Shown piece after piece: positions 1 through 6,319 of a stretch of 19,382 nucleotides of DNA. The stretch's first letter is position 1, and the number at the start of each line of letters is the position of its first letter. A program made the position numbers and the translations under genes. Location of the stretch: contig DEUU01000216.1 of NCBI GenBank assembly GCA_002362735.1, positions 1 through 19,382 on the forward strand, in the 5' to 3' direction. The DNA is from Dehalococcoidia bacterium UBA3254. Its GTDB lineage: Bacteria > Chloroflexota > Dehalococcoidia > Dehalococcoidales > UBA3254. Under the pieces are notes generated by a model, which saw only the letters and a program-made list of their open reading frames with translations, made no database searches and was not told the origin of the DNA.

Positions 1-2075
1 TTTTTTTTTAGAATGTTTATCACGTTAGGTAATTTACTGAATTCCTCCAGTGAATAACGTGCTTTTCGACTCCAATTACTGTTGCTCCGGGTGCCGGGAA
101 TATTTTGAGGTTCAGACTCCATCCAGAGGTCTTCAAGATTTACCATGAGAGCGAACGTTGGACTGATTGCCAGAAAATCCAGGACCGCTTTAAGCATCGC
201 TTCAACATCCCGAGGAGAGTAATTTTCCAACCCCCGTTCACGCATGTAGCTAATCAATGCGTTCTTAATCCTGGTTCGTTGTTCCATTTCTTTTTGAGCT
301 CCCTTCGCTTTAACTAATCCCAGAGCCTGACGTTCTTTAATATCTTGCTCGTGCCAGAAAGAAGCGAAAGGAAACATATCATGTGTATTTAAACTGGTCA
401 CTGCCTTTTCCGGAATCTTGCCGATCCGGTTTTCGACGATTAATTCGTATTGGCCAACGTACATGCGGTAGATACCGTGTTTTTCCATCATTGGTCGTAC
501 TTCGGGGGGTACAATACCAAGGTCTTCCCCAATAATGATCGAGCTGTGGCGTGACGACTCCAGGGTAAGAATCGCATAAAGCTCTTCAGCCGGGTAGATC
601 ACATAAACTCCTTCCCGGTTTTCCATCCCTTTCGGAATCCAGAATAAACGGTGAAAATTCATCATGTGGTCTATGCGAAGCATCCGGGATTGTTCAAGCT
701 GATGTCTAAGACTTTGAATCACATAACGATATCCCTGTTCTCTGATTTTCTCGGGATGAATAGGAGGAAAATGCCAGTTTTGCCCGCTGGTAAAAACAGG
801 GTCAGGCGGCGCTCCTCCATTTACTTCCGGCACGAACGAATTGCGCTCTCTCCAGACGTCATAGCTAAAGGGATGGACTCCTACTGGTAAGTCTGAATAG
901 ACCTGCATGAGGTCCTGATCGGCTTTTTGAAAAACACTTCTTATTTGTTCCTGGATCAGCCATTGAGCATACAAATGGTATTGTTTTACCTTCTCAGGAT
1001 AATCTTCTTTTTTCAGGTTGCCTTCGCACATCCGTATAGGCCATTGGTGCCAGTCGATTCCGTTAATCTCTCCCGCCGCCCTGAAAGTGGCATAATCTTC
1101 TATCTGAGGATTAGTTTGAATTGCACGTTCGAATTCGGTGAACCTTTCGGTTTTATCATTGAAGAAGTGCTCTGCTAATATCTCCAGGACCTTGCGTTTT
1201 AGAAAAAGCTGGTATTTATAGTCTACAATATCGGACGACCGTAATCCATCGATTGCTCTCCGATATCCGGCAGAACTGATTAAGGATTTAGCTTCTAGAC
1301 ATTCCTGGAGTTCAGGGATCCGGTTAATATCCAGATAAAATTCGTTCCAAAAAAGCCGGCTAGCTGGCATATAGGGCCCAGGACCAATCTCATCGTCGAA
1401 AAAAGAAGGCAGCAGAGGCAAAGTCCCTGCAAGGCGGCCGCCCAACCCTGAAATCCATTTCAGGAAATCTTCAAGATCAGAAAGATCGCCGGCTCCCCAG
1501 CTTCGATGAGTGTGAAGGGCGTAAAGTGGCAGGAATACACCCCAGATTTTTGTGCCTTCCTGTGGCTGGTAAGCTTTAATCGGAGCCGAGATTACTAATG
1601 ATTCATTCTCTCTTCCTGGCGAGACTATCGTAATTTTATGGTAGCCAGGCGGCAGACGTTCAGACAGGTTGAGACGTAGAGATATATATCGCATCCCTTC
1701 GTTCAATTTCGAGTCGATCACAGAAGATTGTTCTACCCGCCATTCGGATGTTCTTTCTTCTCCAGTTTCGAGTTTGATCGAAGCTTTTATTACCGATCCT
1801 ATGACAGAAGCTGGAAAACGTACATTTATCGATGGAGTTCCATCGTTCCAGACTACGGATACGGGTTCAATGGTCCGCCGCCAGTACTGTTGCTGTTTTG
1901 TGCGGATTGCGTCAGGAACGTCTTCTACCCGGTTTACCTCCGCTCCCAGGGCTTTGAGCACCGCAAAAAGCGATTCGTCAGAAGCTTTCACAGGGATGCC
2001 GTTCATATCCAGGTATCCTGTCTTGATGCCGTATAAATCCGCCAGATAGTGGAGGTCAGATATTGGATTGTCCAT
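1..2075 (-). CDS. malQ: 4-alpha-glucanotransferase (amylomaltase, GH77), 3' end outside the window
   Basis: Transfers 1,4-linked glucan segments between maltodextrin or glycogen chains, giving longer chains for phosphorylase and free glucose; a cytoplasmic enzyme. The frame is open from an ATG at 2075 to the window edge (691 codons, no stop seen), close to the ~690-residue size of long-form MalQ, so only the last few residues are likely missing. Seen: an N-terminal extension (about residues 1-170) of the long MalQ type, the HTHRSWGAGD motif near 188-197, the nucleophile in RIDH (Asp469), the acid/base in GEDLG (Glu517), the NTHD motif (Asp566) and the C-terminal NIPGT...NW signature (658-668). 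All three catalytic acids are present. It starts 5 nt after the stop of the short phosphorylase, so the two form an operon; its ribosome site (CAGG at about -11) is weak, suggesting translational coupling. The coding strand ends in nine A residues at the window edge. Confidence 0.93.
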   Translation of the reverse strand, partial: MDNPISDLHYLADLYGIKTGYLDMNGIPVKASDESLFAVLKALGAEVNRVEDVPDAIRTKQQQYWRRTIEPVSVVWNDGTPSINVRFPASVIGSVIKASIKLETGEERTSEWRVEQSSVIDSKLNEGMRYISLRLNLSERLPPGYHKITIVSPGRENESLVISAPIKAYQPQEGTKIWGVFLPLYALHTHRSWGAGDLSDLEDFLKWISGLGGRLAGTLPLLPSFFDDEIGPGPYMPASRLFWNEFYLDINRIPELQECLEAKSLISSAGYRRAIDGLRSSDIVDYKYQLFLKRKVLEILAEHFFNDKTERFTEFERAIQTNPQIEDYATFRAAGEINGIDWHQWPIRMCEGNLKKEDYPEKVKQYHLYAQWLIQEQIRSVFQKADQDLMQVYSDLPVGVHPFSYDVWRERNSFVPEVNGGAPPDPVFTSGQNWHFPPIHPEKIREQGYRYVIQSLRHQLEQSRMLRIDHMMNFHRLFWIPKGMENREGVYVIYPAEELYAILTLESSRHSSIIIGEDLGIVPPEVRPMMEKHGIYRMYVGQYELIVENRIGKIPEKAVTSLNTHDMFPFASFWHEQDIKERQALGLVKAKGAQKEMEQRTRIKNALISYMRERGLENYSPRDVEAMLKAVLDFLAISPTFALMVNLEDLWMESEPQNIPGTRSNSNWSRKARYSLEEFSKLPNVINILKK

Positions 2076-2080
2076 TTTTG

Positions 2081-3832
2081 TTAACCTGTTTTTTGCTTGT
2101 CCCAATTTTCAAAATGGTTCTTCGGAAAATAAGCATTCTTGACGTATTGAGACAGCATCCGTTGAGTGTTGTAATAGGACCCGTTCAGAGCGATTGCGTT
2201 ACGCATGATCCAGGCATAAGCCAGCGGTCTCCCGTAAAATAAAGGCAAAATGACAAATTCCAACTTGTTGTAGAGTGAATCGATATCCCTCTCCGTATTA
2301 CTTTCAAGTCCCCAATCTTCGCCAATGGACCAACCGGTGACTCCTTCCACATGTCCCTCAATCCACCACCCGTCCAGTATACTCAAACTGGGTACTCCAT
2401 TTAAGGCTGCTTTCATTCCACTCGTTCCGGACGCTTCCTGCGGTTTTTGGGGAGTGTTAAGCCACAAGTCCACCCCGGAACAAATAAATTTGGCTATTTC
2501 CATGTCATATTCTTCCAGATAGACCACGCGGATTACATCCTTTAACAGCTCGGCATCCTTAAAAATACTGCGGATGATTTCTTTCCCGCCGTCGTCTCGA
2601 GGGTGGGCTTTACCGCCAAAAATAATCTGGATGGGGCCGGTGGTAGAGACCATCCGCCGCAACCGGTTGAGATCGGAAAAAATCAGCGACGCGCGTTTAT
2701 AACCTGTAGCGCGTCGGGCGAATCCAATGGTAAAAGCCGATTTATTGAGTTTAACTCCGCTGCGCTTTTCAACTTCTGCTATTAATTCCATCTTTGCCAG
2801 AGTATGAGCTGCCTGAATATCTTGTTCTGGCACACTGACGATATACCGTAGATAAAGATTATCGCGTCTCCACTCGGGGATGTGACGGTCATAGAGCTGG
2901 CAAAATGGATTTGAAGTCCAGGTAACCGCGTGTACTCCATTGGTGATGGAGTTGATCGGATAGTTCGGGAACATATCTTGAGAGATTTCTTCGTGACGCA
3001 TCGAAACACCGTTGACGTAATGTGAAAAACACAGGCCCAGAAAGGTCATGTTTAGAGTACTGTCTTTAAAGCAAGCCGCCGATACCAGGTTCGTCGTACG
3101 CTCTTCTCCTAAAACACGATGGACCATATCCAAAGGAAACTGGTCAATGGCTGCAGGTATCGGTGTATGAGTCGTAAAGACGCATAATTCTTTGACGTCA
3201 TCCGCACAAGCCCGGGTGACCGAACAAAAGTGTTGTTTTTCCATTTCTTCTTCCAAAAGGGAGAGAATCAGCAGCGCCGAATGGCCTTCATTCATGTGAT
3301 AAGCCTGCAGGTTTTTATAGCCGAGCGCCCGAAGTATGGAGACGCCGCCCATTCCCAGTACGATTTCCTGACAAAAGCGGTAATGGTTGTCTCCTCCGTA
3401 GAGATAATCCGTAAGAGTCTGGTCCCAGGCGCTATTTTCCGGCAATGCGGTGTCCAGGTAATATACGGATACTTGATGACCCAGAATACCAGAAACCTGG
3501 TAACGCCACGGGCGAATTTTGACCTGGCGCCCTTCAATGTTGACCGTAGCACGCACATCTACTGGATCGAGGAATTGAGAAGGGTCCCAATTGAATGCGC
3601 TTTCAGTCTGGTTTCCGAATTTATCCAGATGCTGCCGGAAATAGCCCTTCCGGTTTAAAAGAGTGATTCCTATCATTGGCAAACCCATGTCTGCTGCTGC
3701 TCGCAGTGTATCTCCGGCCAAGATGCCGAGGCCTCCGCTGTAAGTCGGCATCGCTGACACCAGACCCACTTCCATTGAAAAATAGGCCACCGGAGATGGG
3801 TAATTCGATGGGTTGATTTCTGGTACAGTCAA
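2081..3832 (-). CDS. glgP: Alpha-glucan phosphorylase, short form (GT35)
   Basis: Removes glucose from non-reducing ends of alpha-1,4-glucans as glucose-1-phosphate, using phosphate and PLP; cytoplasmic. The 583-residue protein begins almost directly with the phosphorylase core (AYFSMEVGL at 16-24, YSGGLGILAGD at 31-41), and carries HMNEGHSA (179-186), TTHTPIPA (220-227), ITNGVHAVTW (296-305), GFARRATGYKR (370-380) and the PLP site EASGTSGMK with Lys474. This is the short prokaryotic type, lacking the DUF3417 N-terminal region present in the second copy at 6320-8467. The start is a TTG at 3832: an in-frame TGA lies two codons upstream, GAGG stands 7 nt before the TTG, and the next Met is already inside the core. 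Followed after 5 nt by malQ (operon) and preceded at 121 nt by the nucleotidyltransferase on the same strand. The natural substrate length (glycogen or maltodextrin) cannot be told from sequence. Confidence 0.93.
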   Translation of the reverse strand: MTVPEINPSNYPSPVAYFSMEVGLVSAMPTYSGGLGILAGDTLRAAADMGLPMIGITLLNRKGYFRQHLDKFGNQTESAFNWDPSQFLDPVDVRATVNIEGRQVKIRPWRYQVSGILGHQVSVYYLDTALPENSAWDQTLTDYLYGGDNHYRFCQEIVLGMGGVSILRALGYKNLQAYHMNEGHSALLILSLLEEEMEKQHFCSVTRACADDVKELCVFTTHTPIPAAIDQFPLDMVHRVLGEERTTNLVSAACFKDSTLNMTFLGLCFSHYVNGVSMRHEEISQDMFPNYPINSITNGVHAVTWTSNPFCQLYDRHIPEWRRDNLYLRYIVSVPEQDIQAAHTLAKMELIAEVEKRSGVKLNKSAFTIGFARRATGYKRASLIFSDLNRLRRMVSTTGPIQIIFGGKAHPRDDGGKEIIRSIFKDAELLKDVIRVVYLEEYDMEIAKFICSGVDLWLNTPQKPQEASGTSGMKAALNGVPSLSILDGWWIEGHVEGVTGWSIGEDWGLESNTERDIDSLYNKLEFVILPLFYGRPLAYAWIMRNAIALNGSYYNTQRMLSQYVKNAYFPKNHFENWDKQKTG

Positions 3833-3953
3833 AGTTCAGCCTCACTTTGTGTGCTTTTTTCAAGCTGCCGGTCCATCAGGGTTAATCTCTTTTATCTTTG
3901 ATCATTAATAGACTCAGCAGTTTCTTATGGTTGAAAATAAAGATTTCTTGTCG

Positions 3954-5021
3954 TCAAATTTGTAACCTGTCATAATCTCCAATAAAAAACCGGGTAGACT
4001 GGTTTTCCAGCTTCTGTCGGACTATTTCTACATTCCTTCCGATAACGCTATCCTTGATCTGGCTGATATCCAGAATATGGGATTTATTCATAATAATAGA
4101 GTTTTCCAATGAGGAATTTTCGATGATGGTCTCTTCGCCGATGCAAGTATAAGGTCCAATCATTGAATTGGTAATCCGGCAACTGGAGGCTATGGAGACT
4201 GGACCGCTAATGGTGCTTCCTTCTATTTTAGTACCGGCTCCGATCTCAACTTTGCCCGAAATCCGGCTTTCTGAATCCAATTCACCGCGCCGATCATTTT
4301 TGAGATATTCATCTATCAGAACGTGATTGGCTTCCAATAAATCCTCTTTTTTACCCGTATCCAGCCACCAACCCTGCAAAACATGGCTTCTAACATCCTG
4401 GCCTATATCCAGAAGTCTTTGAATTGTATCGGTTATCTCGTATTCTCCCCTCCAGGAGGGCTTGATTTCAGCGATCGCCCGGTGTACAGAGGAAGTAAAA
4501 ATATAGGCCCCTATCACCGCCAGGTTGCTTTTAGGTTCTTTCGGTTTCTCCACTACCCGGGTTACCTTTCCAGTTGAATTGACTTCTGCCACTCCAAATG
4601 CCCGCGGGTCTGCTACCTCTTTAAGCACAATTAATGCGTCCGCCGAACAGGCATTGAATTCCGTCACCAGTCCCTTAACCCCTTCCTGAATTAAATTGTC
4701 TCCCAAGAAGAGCAGGAAAGGTGAATCCGCCAGGAAATCCTGGGCGCATTTCACCGCATGAGCCAGGCCAAGAGGGGGAGATTGTAAAATATAGGTTACA
4801 CTGGCGCCCCACTTCGATCCATCTGCTACGGCCCCTCTCAAATCCGATCCTGTTTCCGGAGAGATAACAATGCCGATGTCATTGATACCCGCTTCCCGGA
4901 TTTGGTCGAGGACGTAAAAAAGGATGGGTTTATTTGCAACGGGCAGCAAATGTTTAGGAATCGTGTTAGTTAAAGGTCTGAGACGGGTGCCCTTACCGGC
5001 GGCCAGTATCAATGCTTTCAT
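3954..5021 (-). CDS. Sugar nucleotidyltransferase with left-handed beta-helix tail (long RmlA / glucose-1-phosphate thymidylyltransferase type)
   Basis: Couples a sugar-1-phosphate, most likely glucose-1-phosphate, to an NTP, giving NDP-sugar and pyrophosphate. The N-terminal Rossmann-like domain (1-~240) shows LAAGKGTRLRPLT (6-18), the KHLLPV stretch (23-28), the metal-binding LGDN (Asp108), EKP (158-160) and WLDTG (219-223). The C-terminal part (~250-335) is a run of hexapeptide-like repeats (isoleucine/valine with glycine and asparagine) forming a left-handed beta-helix. At 355 residues this matches the long RmlA form used for dTDP-glucose rather than the ~290-residue short form. Its place beside phosphorylases that make glucose-1-phosphate suggests it draws on glucan breakdown, but the nucleotide (dTTP, UTP or ATP) cannot be read from the sequence. 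ATG start; the ribosome site is poor. It has its own AT-rich promoter region at about 5045-5090. Confidence 0.85.
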   Translation of the reverse strand: MKALILAAGKGTRLRPLTNTIPKHLLPVANKPILFYVLDQIREAGINDIGIVISPETGSDLRGAVADGSKWGASVTYILQSPPLGLAHAVKCAQDFLADSPFLLFLGDNLIQEGVKGLVTEFNACSADALIVLKEVADPRAFGVAEVNSTGKVTRVVEKPKEPKSNLAVIGAYIFTSSVHRAIAEIKPSWRGEYEITDTIQRLLDIGQDVRSHVLQGWWLDTGKKEDLLEANHVLIDEYLKNDRRGELDSESRISGKVEIGAGTKIEGSTISGPVSIASSCRITNSMIGPYTCIGEETIIENSSLENSIIMNKSHILDISQIKDSVIGRNVEIVRQKLENQSTRFFIGDYDRLQI

Positions 5022-5051
5022 TTTTCATCGCTCGGCGTGTTATTTCTTTCT

Positions 5052-5087
5052 ATTATAACCGTTATTAATATTATATTTCATATTAAT
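5052..5087 (-). promoter_or_regulatory. Probable promoter and dyad upstream of the nucleotidyltransferase gene
   Basis: On the minus strand a perfect TATAAT lies at 5057-5052, about 30 nt before the ATG at 5021. No good -35 is seen at 16-18 nt spacing. Instead the -35 zone holds a perfect 8-bp inverted repeat, ATTAATAT (5064-5071) and ATATTAAT (5080-5087), separated by 8 nt, which could be an operator. The whole stretch is very AT-rich, so chance repeats are a real risk. Confidence 0.4.
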
Positions 5088-5199
5088 ATCTATACTGTAT
5101 TGTTTTTGTGTAAGTATACCTGCTAAAACTATGAATTTGGATCCAGGGGTGTTCCCAACAAGCGGAGTGGATTAAGACTATTTATTGGCTACATTACTC

Positions 5200-5829
5200 T
5201 CAAATTTTAATCCAGCCCCGCTTCAGGATTTGATAAAGTAGAATGCCCGCGAGGAAGGCAGCCAGCATGTTCCACAAGGCAAAACCTACAGTTATCAGCA
5301 TCACATAAAAATCGCTCTTTGCCGGTCCGATATCTTTCGCTGTTAATGTCAGTTCGGCTCCGGCAAAGAGCAAAATTACTCCCAAAATAGCTTCAGGAAA
5401 AAGCTGGAATATCAAACTGGCAGAGTCTGAGAAGAACAGGGCGATAATGAGTATTAGCGAGCCTAGAATAATCAGGGCGCCTCCAGTCCGGGCTCCAAAA
5501 CGAATATGGCCTGCCATTCCACCGGCGCCGTGGCAGAGCGGGACTCCGCCAAATAAAGATGAAAATAGATTCATAATCCCCGTAGTAATGGAGAGCTTCC
5601 GCTCTGATACTTTGCGTTCCGGAAATATTTCGTTATTCTCGAGCCGGGTAGCGATAATAGCGTTTCCCAGCGTTAAGGGTATCTGAGGTAAAGCCAGCAG
5701 AAGAGTGCCGCCTGCTATCACCTGCCAGGAGAGGTTTCCCAAACTGAAGGTAGGCCAGCGGAAATGGACCCCGGTCTGAGCTATTTTCCCCAGAATTTCA
5801 GGCTGCTGCCAAACCGCTACCCCCGCATT
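5200..5829 (-). pseudogene. C-terminal half of a MOT1-family molybdate/sulfate transporter, N-terminal half missing
   Basis: The membrane protein encoded here matches the second half of MOT1/sulfate-permease-like molybdate transporters: the PQIPLTLGNAI motif, then VPLCHGAGGMAGH, and further hydrophobic segments to the end. Full-length members are usually about 350-400 residues with two similar halves; here only about 200 codons remain. A TTG at 5742 gives 180 residues but has no ribosome site, and family-like sequence (for example HFRWPTFSLGNLSW) continues upstream of it in the same frame to an in-frame TAG at 5832-5830. Beyond that the sequence turns into the AT-rich promoter of the divergent mop gene, so the first half has been deleted, not frameshifted. 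No internal stop exists in what remains, so the loss is recent or the half protein is still made. The adjacent molybdate-binding Mop gene supports a molybdate link. A functional half-transporter is possible but less likely. Confidence 0.7.
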
Positions 5830-5859
5830 CTAAGACGGCAGGATATAAAATAAAAGTAA

Positions 5860-5888
5860 TTGATAAGATTATAATAGAAATATACGAT
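5860..5888 (+). promoter_or_regulatory. Probable sigma70-type promoter of the mop gene
   Basis: TTGATA (5860-5865) and TACGAT (5883-5888) are separated by 17 nt and lie 34 nt before the mop ATG. An alternative perfect TATAAT at 5870-5875 has no recognisable -35 at the right distance. Confidence 0.45.
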
Positions 5889-5921
5889 AGACCTTTAGTA
5901 AAGTAGTAAAGGAGGCGAGAA

Positions 5922-6131
5922 ATGAAACTCAGCGCGCGCAATATTCTCAAGGGTAAAGTTGTTAAAATTACTCCTGGTGCCGTAAATTCCGAGATTGTTC
6001 TGGAACTGTCTGGCGGAGCCCAGGTAGTATCGATCATTACGAAGGAGTCAGCAGATAATCTTGGGTTAGCGGTCGGGAAAACAGCTTATGCGGTGATAAA
6101 AGCCTCAAACGTCATGATTGGAGTAGACTAG
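5922..6131 (+). CDS. mop: Mop-type molybdate/molybdopterin-binding protein (single TOBE/Mop domain)
   Basis: A 69-residue cytoplasmic protein made of one Mop domain, the fold that binds oxyanions such as molybdate in oligomers; family members such as the clostridial Mop proteins store molybdate or buffer its level. The start region SARNILKGKVVKITPGAV (residues 4-21), the EIVLEL strand and the end AVIKASNVMIGV follow the family pattern over its whole usual length (~68 residues). An excellent ribosome site (AGGAGG) precedes the ATG, a plausible promoter lies at 5860-5888 and a strong hairpin terminator follows at 6197-6236, so it is a single-gene transcription unit. It is divergent from the remnant of a molybdate transporter, which fits a former molybdate uptake/storage pair. 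The organism presumably has molybdenum enzymes elsewhere. Confidence 0.92.
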   Translation: MKLSARNILKGKVVKITPGAVNSEIVLELSGGAQVVSIITKESADNLGLAVGKTAYAVIKASNVMIGVD

Positions 6132-6196
6132 ATATTTCGTCCTCACTGAAACATGACCTCATATTAAGGATAGACTCGAAAAAATTGGGCAAGATA

Positions 6197-6240
6197 TGCC
6201 GGTAATGGTATTGGTCTGCCATTATCCGGCATTTTTGTTT
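6197..6240 (+). terminator. Rho-independent terminator after mop
   Basis: TGCCGGTAATGG (6197-6208) pairs with CCATTATCCGGCA (6219-6231) through 12 base pairs with a single bulged A, around a 10-nt loop, and is followed directly by TTTTTGTTT. This is the clearest intrinsic terminator in the window. Confidence 0.88.
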
Positions 6241-6306
6241 AATTTTGGATATTTTATATAATAGAGACAGGAGGTTCGCCTCTGCTGATAACTTTTAATA
6301 GGGAGA
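6235..6306 (+). promoter_or_regulatory. Promoter and leader of the DUF3417-type phosphorylase gene
   Basis: A perfect TATAAT is at 6257-6262 with a weak -35 candidate TTGTTT (6235-6240, 16-nt spacing) overlapping the tail of the mop terminator. The leader holds a small hairpin, GAGG-TTCG-CCTC at about 6271-6282, and a GGGAGA (6301-6306) that stands 13 nt before the ATG, somewhat far for a Shine-Dalgarno site. Confidence 0.4.
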
Positions 6307-6319
6307 AAATTTTAACAAA

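Noticed and set aside
1669..2049. Plus-strand open frames of 100-126 codons opposite malQ
   Set aside because: The minus strand here encodes the N-terminal region of MalQ in an unbroken frame; the plus-strand frames overlap each other and resemble nothing known to me.
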